A DNA stretch of 64,000 bases, from the NCBI GenBank assembly GCA_020073145.1, contig JAIQFS010000043.1, positions 1 through 64,000 on the forward strand, in the 5' to 3' direction. Under the pieces are notes generated by a model. The model was not told the DNA's origin, did not search any database, and saw only the letters and a list, made by a program, of their open reading frames with translations. How positions within the stretch are numbered: position 1 is the first letter of the stretch; each line of letters starts with the position of its first letter. Positions 34,917 through 43,339 of the stretch are shown piece by piece. Made by a program: the position numbers and the translations under genes. The DNA is from Terriglobia bacterium. GTDB lineage: Bacteria; Acidobacteriota; Terriglobia; Bryobacterales; Bryobacteraceae.

Positions 34917-37157
34917 TCACTTGAAGAGCCGCTCGACGTCGCGGACGCCGGAAATGCGCCGCATGGCCGCCACCAGTTTTTCGAGCTGCTTTTTGTCGCG
35001 CACGTCCACGGTCATTTCGACGATGCCGCCATCCTGGTCGACGGCGGTCTTGGCTTCCAGGCTGCGGATGTTGGTGTTTTCATCCGAGATCGCGCTGGTG
35101 AGCTGGTTGAGCATGCCGGGGCGGTCGTCGGTGAGCAGCACCAGGCGCACCGGAAACGCTTCCTCCACGGCGCGGGCCCACTCGACTTCGATCTTTCTTT
35201 CCACGTCGTACATCAGGCTCTGCACGTTGGGACACAGTTTGGAATGGACGGCCACGCCCTTGCCGCGCGTGACATAGCCGACGATGGCTTCCCCGCGGAT
35301 GGGGTTGCAGCACTTGGCGCGGTACACCAGCAGATCGTCCAGGCCGCGCACTTTGATGACGGCGTCGCCATCTTGCTGCCGCGCACCCGGGGCGGGGGCA
35401 GCCTGAGGCTCGGCCGCCGCGCCGCCGGTGGGCTTGCTCTCTTCGGGCTCGTCCGCGACCACCTCAGGCGCCACTTTGGCCAGCACCTGGCGCGCGGAGA
35501 ACTTGCCGTAGCCCAGCGCGGCGTACAGATCTTCCATCTTGCTGTAGCCGTACTCGCCGGCGACGCGGTCGAAGTCGCTCTTGGTGACGCGCCCCAGTTG
35601 CACGCCCAGGCGGCGCGCTTCTTTATCGAGATACTTTTCCCCGATCTCGATGGCTTTGACGCGCTCGCTGGCGTTGATCAGATGCTTGATTTTGTTGCGC
35701 GCACGCGCCGTCTTCACGAAGGCCAGCCAATCCTTGCTGGGCTGGTGGCCGGACTGGGTCATGATCTCGACCACATCGCCGTTGCGCAGCGACGAACGCA
35801 GCGGCACGATGCGCCCGTTGACCTTGGCGCCCACGCAGGTGGAGCCCACGTCGGAGTGAATGGCGTAGGCGAAATCGATGGGGGTGGCTTCGCGCGGCAG
35901 CACGATCACTTTGCCGCGCGGTGTGAAGGTGTAGACCTCCTCCGGGTACAGATCCACCTTGAGAGTGGACATGAACTCGCCGGGATCCTGCATGTCCTGC
36001 TGCCACTCCACCAGGTGGCGCAGCCAGGCGATGCGCTGGTCGTCCTCGGCCGGCCCCTTGCGGCCTTCCTTGTATTTCCAATGCGCGGCAATGCCCTCTT
36101 CGGCGACGCGGTGCATCTCGTCGGTGCGGATCTGCACCTCAAACGTCTGGCCGTGCGGCCCGACCACCGAAGTGTGGAGCGACTGGTAGAGGTTGGGGCG
36201 CGGGATAGCGATGAAGTCTTTGATGCGGCCGGGAATCGGCCGCCACTTGTTGTGGATCACGCCGAGCGCGGCGTAACAGTTCTTCACCGAATCGGTGACG
36301 ATGCGGAGCGCCATCAGATCGTAGACCTGGTCCATGGCGATCTTCTGCCGCCGCAGCTTATGAAACACCGAAAAAGGCCGCTTGATGCGGGCTTCCAGGC
36401 GCGCCGGAATGCCTTCCCGCCGCAGCTCGGATTCCACGGTGTGGCGGATCTCTTCGAGAAACTCCTCATTGGAGTGCCGCCGCGATTCGATGTTGGTGAC
36501 AATCTCGCGGAAGGCGTCCGGCTCGAGATACTGGAAGGCCAGGTCTTCCAGTTGGCCGCGCACCTTGCCCATCCCCAGGCGGTGCGCGATGGGGGCGTAG
36601 ATTTCGATGGTCTCGCGCGCGATGCGCTCCCGCCGCTCGGGGCTGAGAAACCCGAGCGTCCGCATGTTGTGCAGGCGGTCGGCCAGCTTGACCATCATCA
36701 CGCGGATGTCTTCCACCATGGCCAGCAGCATTTTGCGGAAACTTTCCGCCTGCCGGTCTTCGGCCGAATAGAAGTCGAGTTTGCTCAGCTTGGTGACGCC
36801 ATCCACGCAGTGCGCTACTTCTTCACCGAACTCTTTGCGCACTTGCTCGAGGGTGACACTGGTGTCTTCCACCACGTCATGCAGCAGCCCGGTTTCCATG
36901 GCCACCACGTCCATGCGCATCTCGGCCAGGATGAGCGCCACTTTGACGGGATGGACCATGTAGGGCTCTCCCGAATCGCGGGTCTGCCCCTCATGCCACT
37001 GGCGGGCGAAGCGGAAGGCGCGTTCCAACGGCGCCAGGTCGTCCTTCGGGCGGTACTCGCGGATTTTGGTTTCCAGGTCGCGGTACAGCTGCTCGACCGG
37101 ATCCGGAGGAGGCGGCGCCATGAACGGTTCCGAGGGAATCGCCGATTCGGAGGGCAC
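34917..37157 (-). CDS. Bifunctional (p)ppGpp synthetase/hydrolase (Rel/SpoT)
   Basis: A 746-residue stringent-response enzyme. Order: HD hydrolase domain at about 45-200 (HDVVEDT, KLADRLHNMRTL, both metal-site motifs intact); RelA/SpoT synthetase domain at about 255-375 (KRPFSVFHKL, RPNLYQSLHT); TGS domain (VFTPRGKVIVLPREATPID region); a conserved CC domain (KCCNPIRGE); and a C-terminal ACT domain (VLLTDDRPGMLNQLTSAI). Hydrolase motifs are complete, so it should both make and degrade (p)ppGpp. GTG at 37157 is used, with TACAAT ending eight bases upstream and no Shine-Dalgarno; an ATG at 37121 is an alternative. Confidence 0.95.
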   Translation of the reverse strand: MPSESAIPSEPFMAPPPPDPVEQLYRDLETKIREYRPKDDLAPLERAFRFARQWHEGQTRDSGEPYMVHPVKVALILAEMRMDVVAMETGLLHDVVEDTSVTLEQVRKEFGEEVAHCVDGVTKLSKLDFYSAEDRQAESFRKMLLAMVEDIRVMMVKLADRLHNMRTLGFLSPERRERIARETIEIYAPIAHRLGMGKVRGQLEDLAFQYLEPDAFREIVTNIESRRHSNEEFLEEIRHTVESELRREGIPARLEARIKRPFSVFHKLRRQKIAMDQVYDLMALRIVTDSVKNCYAALGVIHNKWRPIPGRIKDFIAIPRPNLYQSLHTSVVGPHGQTFEVQIRTDEMHRVAEEGIAAHWKYKEGRKGPAEDDQRIAWLRHLVEWQQDMQDPGEFMSTLKVDLYPEEVYTFTPRGKVIVLPREATPIDFAYAIHSDVGSTCVGAKVNGRIVPLRSSLRNGDVVEIMTQSGHQPSKDWLAFVKTARARNKIKHLINASERVKAIEIGEKYLDKEARRLGVQLGRVTKSDFDRVAGEYGYSKMEDLYAALGYGKFSARQVLAKVAPEVVADEPEESKPTGGAAAEPQAAPAPGARQQDGDAVIKVRGLDDLLVYRAKCCNPIRGEAIVGYVTRGKGVAVHSKLCPNVQSLMYDVERKIEVEWARAVEEAFPVRLVLLTDDRPGMLNQLTSAISDENTNIRSLEAKTAVDQDGGIVEMTVDVRDKKQLEKLVAAMRRISGVRDVERLFK

Positions 37158-37210
37158 TCTAACTCATTGTAGAACAGGGGGTGCGGACGATGTCTGTGGG
37201 CAGCGCGCGG

Positions 37211-38422
37211 CTAACCCACGGATGCCCGCGTCTGGAAAGCGTCCAGAGCGGCCCACACGCCAAGACCCACGCCTTGGGCCATCTGCTCCAAGTCGACCAT
37301 GTTGTGGGCCAGGAAAATCAGTATGGATCCCTCGGTGGGACCTGCCTGCCACCAACCCCCGTAGGCGCCAGGCCAACTCACCGCTCCTGGATTACCCCGC
37401 CGCATCAGGTCACTTTTGTCAGTCTCCAAAACGACGGCGACACCCAGCCCGAATCCTCGACCTGCCGCGAAAGGCTTCCGTCCGAGCCATCCGGAGTTCG
37501 CGCGCTGGCTCTCCGTGAGGTGGTTGGTCATCATCAGCGCCATCGTTTCCGCACGTACCAGGCGGCCCCCATCCACCGCGCCGGAATTCAGGAACAGTCG
37601 CGCGAACTTCAGGTAATCGCCGATCGTGGACCAGAGTCCGGAACCGCCAGACTCATAAGCCATATCCTCCGGCCGTTCGGCCACTACCACGCCGGCCCAG
37701 ATGGTTCGCTTCGTCAGCCGGCCCCCTTCGTCGAATCCGTATGCGGCGGCACGGCGATTTCGCGCTGCCGCCGGGACAAAGAAGCCCGTGTCCTTCATCG
37801 CCAACGGATCGAAGATCCGCCGCCGAAGCACGGCGCCGAGCGGTGCACCTTCGATTCTCGCGATCAGCAACCCCAGCAGGTCAGTCGAGCGGCCATAGTA
37901 CATCGCGCTTCCGGGCTGCCCGATCAAGGGCAGCCTCGCGAGCCGGGCAATCCAATCGTCGGGTGCGACATCGCTATCAAGATCGCCGCCCAGCGCCTCG
38001 CGGTAGGCTTGGGCGATCGGGCCTCGATGAAAGTCGGCATACGTCAGTCCGGCCCGGTGGGTCAGCAAATCCTCGAACGTGATCGGGCGTTCCAGTGGAT
38101 CGGTTGCATCGAGGGGCCCGTTCGGAGAGCGTAAGACCCGCGTGTGCGCGAACTCCGGGGCATAGCGGGCAATCGGGTCGCTCAGCGCCAGCCGGCCTTC
38201 GTCCACCAACATGAGGGCCGCCAGCGAAGTAATCGGCTTGGTCATGGAGGCAATCCGGAAGATCGTGTTGGGCTCGATCGGGAGCTTGGCTTCCGCGTCT
38301 CTCCACCCGGCACAGGCAGTCCGAGCCTCTCCCGCGCGCCGGATCAAGGTCGCTGCTCCGGCGATCTGACCCTGGTTCACGAAATTCTGTAGAGCCGCCT
38401 GGATTTCGCTATCCCTTTTCAT
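37211..38422 (-). CDS. Serine hydrolase (class C beta-lactamase/esterase family)
   Basis: A 403-residue protein without an obvious signal peptide. Its SxxK motif is SMTK (FRIASMTKPITSLAALML) at about 60. The second motif is YYGRS instead of the usual YSN. WPGAYGGWWQAGPTEGS near 370 stands in for the third motif. These replacements fit EstB-like esterases more than true beta-lactamases, so I expect an esterase or peptidase of unknown substrate. It is divergent from the TetR gene over a 70-base AT-rich spacer, so that regulator likely controls it. Its ATG has TAAACT seven bases upstream and no Shine-Dalgarno. Confidence 0.88.
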   Translation of the reverse strand: MKRDSEIQAALQNFVNQGQIAGAATLIRRAGEARTACAGWRDAEAKLPIEPNTIFRIASMTKPITSLAALMLVDEGRLALSDPIARYAPEFAHTRVLRSPNGPLDATDPLERPITFEDLLTHRAGLTYADFHRGPIAQAYREALGGDLDSDVAPDDWIARLARLPLIGQPGSAMYYGRSTDLLGLLIARIEGAPLGAVLRRRIFDPLAMKDTGFFVPAAARNRRAAAYGFDEGGRLTKRTIWAGVVVAERPEDMAYESGGSGLWSTIGDYLKFARLFLNSGAVDGGRLVRAETMALMMTNHLTESQRANSGWLGRKPFAAGRGFGLGVAVVLETDKSDLMRRGNPGAVSWPGAYGGWWQAGPTEGSILIFLAHNMVDLEQMAQGVGLGVWAALDAFQTRASVG

Positions 38423-38443
38423 ATCAGTTAGTTTACGTATGTC

Positions 38444-38477
38444 CGATAAAATATAAATACACTATAAAATATTATCG
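38444..38477. promoter_or_regulatory. AT-rich inverted repeat, candidate TetR operator
   Basis: CGATAAAATAT (38444-38454) and ATATTATCG (38469-38477) form an imperfect inverted repeat centred in the spacer between the divergent hydrolase and TetR genes. The surrounding 45 bases are almost all A/T in a GC-rich genome. An operator for the adjacent TetR protein, controlling both genes, is the natural reading; no binding data exist here. Confidence 0.45.
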
Positions 38478-38492
38478 TTATAAAATCAAGCG

Positions 38493-39107
38493 ATGGCGAC
38501 AGATTCCCCAACCAGTGCTCTCTCCTCACGGCCTAAGGGCGACAAGCGCGACCGGACGCGCGCCAAACTCCTGGAAGCCGCGCGCGCGTTGATCCGCGAA
38601 CGGGGCTACGAACGCACCACTCTCGAGGACGTCGCGGAACGGGCGGGGATGACGACAGGAGCCATCTATGGCAACTTCAAGAACCGCGATGATCTCTTCA
38701 TCGCGCTAGGCCAGACCTACTGGGCTCCGATCAGGCCGCGTGTGAAACTAGGTTCCAGCTTCCCTGAGATCCTGCATGCGATGGCGGAAGCGACGATTGC
38801 GGCGATCCCCGACCGCAGCGCCGCGGCGGTGGGGCGGCTCACCGGGCTGGCCTACGCGATAACCGACGAAACGATGCGCGCGCAGGTGACTGGGGCTACC
38901 GCCGAAAGCTACGCCCTTGGCGAGGCATGGCTTCGCGCGGTCACTAACGAGGAAGACCTTCCCATGCCGGCGGCTCATTTGGTGCGTGTGCTTCATGCGC
39001 TGACCGAAGGACTCGTACTCCAGAGACTGCTGACTCCCAGCCTGCTGCCCGACCAAGTCATTCGGGAGGCTTTCGCCGCGCTGGCGAGGAAGCCACCGAG
39101 AGCCTAG
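38493..39107 (+). CDS. TetR-family transcriptional regulator
   Basis: A 204-residue repressor-type protein. The N-terminal helix-turn-helix is clear (LLEAARALIRERGYERTTLEDVAERAGMTTGAIYGNFKNRDDLF), in pieces at about 28-72. The C-terminal part is the variable ligand domain. Ligand unknown. It sits divergently beside a serine hydrolase. TATAAA ends eight bases before the ATG and there is no Shine-Dalgarno, so its own message may be leaderless. Confidence 0.92.
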   Translation: MATDSPTSALSSRPKGDKRDRTRAKLLEAARALIRERGYERTTLEDVAERAGMTTGAIYGNFKNRDDLFIALGQTYWAPIRPRVKLGSSFPEILHAMAEATIAAIPDRSAAAVGRLTGLAYAITDETMRAQVTGATAESYALGEAWLRAVTNEEDLPMPAAHLVRVLHALTEGLVLQRLLTPSLLPDQVIREAFAALARKPPRA

Positions 39108-39167
39108 CGCGGGTGTGATTCTGCGCACGGACTCTTGCCCGCGGCCGCCGATACAATAAAGGCAAAC

Positions 39168-40415
39168 GTGCCGCGGACGATTCTGTGGGCCCTCATTCTG
39201 GCGCTGTGCCCCGCGGCGCACGCCTATTCGGTCCTCACCCACGAAGCGATCATCGACACGGCGTGGGACCAAAGCATCAAGCCCCGCCTTCTGCAGAAAT
39301 ATCCACAAACTACACCCGAGGAATTGATTGAGGCGCACGGCTACGCCTATGCGGGCTGCATCATTCAGGACATGGGCTACTATCCGTTTGGAAACCGGTT
39401 CTTCAGCGATCTGGTCCATTACGTCCGTAGCGGAGATTTCATCGTCAATCTGATTCACGAAGCGCGTGACCGCAACGAGTTTGCTTTTGCCCTCGGCGCC
39501 CTCGCGCATTATGCCGCCGACACGCAAGGCCATGGGATCGCGGTGAATCCTGCCGTAGCCCTCGAATATCCAAAACTGGCGAAGAAATATGGACGGAAAG
39601 TCACCTACGGCGATGATCGCCCGTCCCATCTCAAGGTCGAGTTCAGCTTTGATGTCCTGCAGGTGGAGCGCGGCAATTATGCGCCCCAGTCCTATCACGA
39701 CTTCATCGGCTTTCAGGTGTCGGCGGCGGTTCTGGAGCGCGCCTTTCGCGACACGTACTCGCTGGACCTGGCTGACGTCTTCCACGATTTGGATCTGGCA
39801 TTGGGGACCTATCGTCATGTCGTGAGCTCAACGATTCCCCAGATGACCCGCGTGGCGTGGCGCCTGAAGCGCGACGAGCTGAGGAAGGCCGGGGTTGGGA
39901 TCACGCGCCGCCAGTTCACTTACAATTTGTCCAAAGCGAGCTACCGGAAGGCGTGGGGGAAGCAGTATCAGAAGCCGGGCGTGGGCTCCTGGTTCTTGGC
40001 GCTGCTGATCCGTATTCTGCCCAAGATCGGGCCGTTGAAGCCGCTGGCGTTCAAACCCCCCACGACCCAGACCGCCAAACTGTTCGAGGACAGCTTTGAC
40101 ACCACCGTGGAGGAATACCGCAATCTGCTCGCCGAAGTCGGCGATGACCGACTGATTCTGCCCAACCGCGATTTCGATACCGGCCAGCTCACCCGTCCGG
40201 TGGAATACCGCCTGGCGGACGACACCTACGCGAAGTTGGCCATTTTGCTGGCGGAGAAGGACGCGAGTTCGGTCGACGCCCGCGTGCGCGCCAACGTTCT
40301 CGAGTACTATCAGGACGAAAGCCTTTCCTTCTCCACCAGGCGAGACCCGAAAGCTTGGACTCAGACCACGCAGGCCCTGGCGAAACTGATGGCGCAGACG
40401 GCGCAGACGCACTAG
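39168..40415 (+). CDS. Secreted zinc-dependent phospholipase C-like protein
   Basis: A 415-residue protein with a signal peptide (RTILWALILALCPAAHA). The zinc-dependent PLC domain shows THEAIIDTAW at the mature start and ALGALAHYAADTQGHGIAV, whose His-x3-4-Asp and His spacing fits zinc binding; DMGYYPF precedes them. The remainder is helical with no known domain. Similar proteins are common in Acidobacteriota, mostly uncharacterised, so 'phospholipase' is a family label, not a proven activity. I start at GTG 39168, which has AAAGG at the right distance and begins the signal peptide; the longer TTG start at 39135 is less likely. Confidence 0.8.
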   Translation: MPRTILWALILALCPAAHAYSVLTHEAIIDTAWDQSIKPRLLQKYPQTTPEELIEAHGYAYAGCIIQDMGYYPFGNRFFSDLVHYVRSGDFIVNLIHEARDRNEFAFALGALAHYAADTQGHGIAVNPAVALEYPKLAKKYGRKVTYGDDRPSHLKVEFSFDVLQVERGNYAPQSYHDFIGFQVSAAVLERAFRDTYSLDLADVFHDLDLALGTYRHVVSSTIPQMTRVAWRLKRDELRKAGVGITRRQFTYNLSKASYRKAWGKQYQKPGVGSWFLALLIRILPKIGPLKPLAFKPPTTQTAKLFEDSFDTTVEEYRNLLAEVGDDRLILPNRDFDTGQLTRPVEYRLADDTYAKLAILLAEKDASSVDARVRANVLEYYQDESLSFSTRRDPKAWTQTTQALAKLMAQTAQTH

Positions 40416-40457
40416 GGGCGAACCGATCTCACTCCTAGGTGCTAAGATCACCTTGAC

Positions 40458-41111
40458 ATGGAGATCCGGCCGGGGAGCGACGGCTCGCTCCTGGTCTCGT
40501 TCGGTGACGCGATCTCGATCGAGGCCCACCAGCAGGTGCTGCGGTTGACCGACGCCTTCGCCGAGCTGCCGTTGGGCATTCGCAACCTGCATCCCGCGTT
40601 TGCTTCCGTGCTCATCGACTTCGATCCGCGGCGGCGCAGTCACGCGGACGTCGAGGCGCTGGTTCGGGAGCGAATGGCCGCGCCGGCCGCTGCCTCCTCT
40701 GCGGAAAGCCGCCTGGTCGAAATTCCGGTCTGCTATGACGGCGCGGACGGCCCCGATCTGGAGGATGTCGCGCGGCACACAGGGCTCGACGCGGCGCGCG
40801 TGGTGGAGCTGCATGCCTCTGCCGAGTATCTGGTGTACTTCCTGGGATTCTCGCCGGGATTTCCTTATCTCGGCGGCATGCCGGCCGAGCTGGCCACCCC
40901 GCGTCTGCCTGCCCCGCGCAAGCGTGTTCCGGCCGGAAGCGTGGCCATCGGCGGCGCGCAGACCGGCATCTATCCCATGGAATCGCCGGGCGGCTGGCGG
41001 CTCATTGGGCGTACCTCGCGGCGGTTGTTCGATCCGGCGGCGGAACCGCCGGCGCTGCTGCGTATGGGAGACCGCGTCCGCTTCGTTCCCGTGAAGGAGG
41101 TGCCGCGTTGA
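40458..41111 (+). CDS. pxpB: 5-oxoprolinase subunit PxpB
   Basis: A 217-residue KipI-type protein, part of the ATP-dependent PxpABC complex that opens 5-oxoproline to glutamate. The signature FSPGFPYLGGM is present, as are IPVCYDG and KRVPAGSVAIGGAQTGIYP; the latter is the cyclophilin-like core. Its stop shares a TTGA with the start of pxpC, so the three genes are translationally coupled. 5-Oxoproline arises from damaged glutamine, so this is a repair and salvage enzyme. The Bacillus homologue (KipI) also inhibits a sporulation kinase, which is not relevant here. Confidence 0.94.
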   Translation: MEIRPGSDGSLLVSFGDAISIEAHQQVLRLTDAFAELPLGIRNLHPAFASVLIDFDPRRRSHADVEALVRERMAAPAAASSAESRLVEIPVCYDGADGPDLEDVARHTGLDAARVVELHASAEYLVYFLGFSPGFPYLGGMPAELATPRLPAPRKRVPAGSVAIGGAQTGIYPMESPGGWRLIGRTSRRLFDPAAEPPALLRMGDRVRFVPVKEVPR

Positions 41112-41989
41112 AGGCCCTGCGCGTGGTCCGGCCCGGCTTTCAAACCACCGTGCAAGACCTCGGACGCTTCGGCCATGCGCATCAAGGCGTCTCGGCCTCG
41201 GGCGCCGCCGACGCGCTGGCGCTGCGCGCGGGCAATCTGCTGGTGGGCAATGCGGAGAACGCGGCAGCACTTGAAATGACGCTGGTCGGCGGGGCCTTTG
41301 CGTTCGAAGCCGACGCCGTGGTGGCGTGGACCGGCTCGGATTTCGGCGCCGCGCTGCCCTTGTGGACCGCGGTGGAAGTGAAGGCCGGAGCGGTGATTCG
41401 CTGCGGCGCATCGCAATCGGGCGCGCGCGCCTATCTGGCGGTTCGCGGGGGAATCGAGGTGCCCCAGGTGCTGGGCAGCGCGTCCAGCCATCTGCTGACC
41501 GGGTTGGGCGGCCGTGCCTTGCGGGCCGGCGATGTGCTCCCCATTGGCGACGCGGCCGTGCGGAGGCCGCGGGCGGAAGGGGCGCGCCCGCCGGAGTTCT
41601 CCAAAGACCTGCTGCGGGTCACCGCCGGGCCGCAAGCCGGCTGGTTTACGGATGAACTCTACCGGGCATCCTATGCAGTGACCGAAGAATCCAACCGCAT
41701 GGGGCTGCGTCTGCGCGGTCCGGCCATCCCCAGCCCGCCCGGCCACATGCTGACCGAAGGCGTGACACTGGGTGCGGTGCAGGTTCCGCCCGGCGGGCAG
41801 CCCATCATTCTCTTTGTCGAGCACCAGACTACCGGCGGCTATCCCAAGCCCGCCAACGTGATCTCCGCGGACCTGGGGCGCGTCGGCCAGCTCCGCCCGC
41901 GCGATGAGGTGCGGTTCGAGCGCGTCACCATCGAGCAAGCGCTCCGCCTGTTGCAGGCGCAGGAGCAATGGCTATATTCCTTGATATGA
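41108..41989 (+). CDS. pxpC: 5-oxoprolinase subunit PxpC (biotin-dependent carboxylase-like)
   Basis: A 293-residue KipA-type protein. FQTTVQDLGRFGHAHQGVSASGAADALALR and AYLAVRGGIEVPQVLGSASS are split over the N-terminal half; the C-terminal half carries TEGVTLGAVQVPPGGQPI, typical of the family. It begins with a TTG that overlaps the pxpB stop (TTGA) and its end overlaps pxpA (ATGA). Functions with PxpA and PxpB in 5-oxoproline hydrolysis. Confidence 0.94.
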   Translation: MKALRVVRPGFQTTVQDLGRFGHAHQGVSASGAADALALRAGNLLVGNAENAAALEMTLVGGAFAFEADAVVAWTGSDFGAALPLWTAVEVKAGAVIRCGASQSGARAYLAVRGGIEVPQVLGSASSHLLTGLGGRALRAGDVLPIGDAAVRRPRAEGARPPEFSKDLLRVTAGPQAGWFTDELYRASYAVTEESNRMGLRLRGPAIPSPPGHMLTEGVTLGAVQVPPGGQPIILFVEHQTTGGYPKPANVISADLGRVGQLRPRDEVRFERVTIEQALRLLQAQEQWLYSLI

Positions 41990-42669
41990 CGATGGATCTC
42001 AACTGCGACATGGGCGAGCTCGACGACGCCGCGCACGAAGCCGCGTTGATGGAGTTCATCACCTCGGCCAACATCGCCTGCGGCGGCCATGCCGGTGACG
42101 AAGCCACCATGGAGCGCACCGCCCGCCTGGCGCGGTCGCGCGGCGTGCGCATCGGGGCGCACCCCAGCTATCCCGACCGGGCCAACTTCGGCCGCCTGGA
42201 GATCGCCCTCACCGAGGCGGACATCGAAACCACCGTGCGCCAGCAGATCGAACGTCTGGAGGCGGTGGTCCAGAAGGTTGGCGGCCGCATCGAACACGTG
42301 AAGCCGCACGGCGCCCTCTACAATGTAGCCGCGCGGGAGGCAGGCGTAGCGCGCGCCATCGGCCGTGCCGTCCAGGCGTGGAACCGCGAAGCAACGCTCT
42401 TCGGTCTTCTCGGCTCGAGGTCGCTCGACGTGTGGCGCGCGATGGGGCTGACGGTGGCCGCCGAAGCCTTCGCCGACCGCCGCTACGAACCGGACGGCTC
42501 CTTGCGCCCGCGCCAATTCGCCGACGCCCTGATCACCGACCCGCACGAGGCTGCGGCCCAAGCCTTCCGTTTTGCGCGCGAAGGAAAAGCCCAGACGATC
42601 TGCGTCCACGGTGACACACCGGGCGCTGTCGGCATTTTGAAGGCCTGCCGCGCAGCGCTTACCGAGTGA
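41986..42669 (+). CDS. pxpA: 5-oxoprolinase subunit PxpA (LamB/YcsF family)
   Basis: A 227-residue protein with the family hallmarks: DLNCDMGE at the N-terminus, TSANIACGGHAGD, GAHPSYPDRANFGR and VKPHGALYN, then VHGDTPGA near the end. It is the catalytic-type subunit of the 5-oxoprolinase complex. I use the ATG at 41986 because it overlaps the pxpC stop as ATGA; an upstream frame start exists at 41968. Gene order here is B-C-A. It converges with the DinB-like gene, with two bases between stops. Confidence 0.95.
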   Translation: MTMDLNCDMGELDDAAHEAALMEFITSANIACGGHAGDEATMERTARLARSRGVRIGAHPSYPDRANFGRLEIALTEADIETTVRQQIERLEAVVQKVGGRIEHVKPHGALYNVAAREAGVARAIGRAVQAWNREATLFGLLGSRSLDVWRAMGLTVAAEAFADRRYEPDGSLRPRQFADALITDPHEAAAQAFRFAREGKAQTICVHGDTPGAVGILKACRAALTE

Positions 42670-42671
42670 TC

Positions 42672-43193
42672 TCAGTGGCCGATGGCGGCGCGGACTTCCC
42701 GAATCTGGGCGGCGTGGCGCTGGGCGTGGCCGGCAATGATGCGCACGAATTCGGCGCCGTTCATCGGGCCAAATCGCGGGTGAACCACTTCGATGGAGTA
42801 GAGATCGCCGCTGCGCTCCTCCGTGAACCGGATGGTGCGGGTGCGAGCGTCGTTAAACTCGTCCAGGGCCTGGGCCACGCTGGTGAACCGGCCGGTGGGA
42901 CGGGCGGCCTCGGGGGCTTCGGCGCGGAAGGATCGGTCGGTAACCATCGCGGCCATCCGGGCTTCCTTGTCTTTGTCAACGGTCGGGGTTTCGAGGTGCT
43001 TGGCCTGCTCCAGCCAGCCGAGGAACCGGCCTTCGACAAAAGTCACGTGCTCCATGCACTGCAGGACCGACCATCGGCCGGCTTCGGGGCTGATAGCGGC
43101 GTGCTGGTCCGAAAGGCTGCTGGCCGCGGAGGTCAACTCCTGGCGGCTGTTTTCCAGGACCTGGACGATTTCGCTGCGGATTTCTGGCGCCAT
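42672..43193 (-). CDS. DinB-like (DUF664/YfiT) four-helix protein
   Basis: A 173-residue protein. The spacing of histidines fits the DinB metal triad: MEHVTFVEGRF at about 53 and AGHAQRHAAQIREV near the end. It has the expected WSVLQCMEH start of the fold. DinB-like proteins include thiol-dependent transferases and proteins of unknown role. ATG 43193 follows TAGACT by seven bases with no Shine-Dalgarno. No thiol-synthesis gene is nearby. Confidence 0.85.
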   Translation of the reverse strand: MAPEIRSEIVQVLENSRQELTSAASSLSDQHAAISPEAGRWSVLQCMEHVTFVEGRFLGWLEQAKHLETPTVDKDKEARMAAMVTDRSFRAEAPEAARPTGRFTSVAQALDEFNDARTRTIRFTEERSGDLYSIEVVHPRFGPMNGAEFVRIIAGHAQRHAAQIREVRAAIGH

Positions 43194-43339
43194 GCAGAAA
43201 AGTCTAGCAAATCCTGGCAGTTCGTTCCGGTACGGCGGCGGGCGCTTCGTCGCCGGCGATCCCAAGGCTACCGTTGCGTTTCGGAGAGGGCTCCGATATC
43301 ATTGCATGCAGGATTCGCGCGTCCAAGGAGGCCTGAAGA

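Noticed and set aside
34485-37172. An 895-codon open frame on the plus strand
   Set aside because: Antisense to the Rel/SpoT gene, which has intact HD, synthetase, TGS and ACT motifs.
37211-38422. Antibiotic-resistance beta-lactamase
   Set aside because: The second and third motifs differ (YYGRS rather than YSN) and there is no clear signal peptide; an EstB-like hydrolase fits better.
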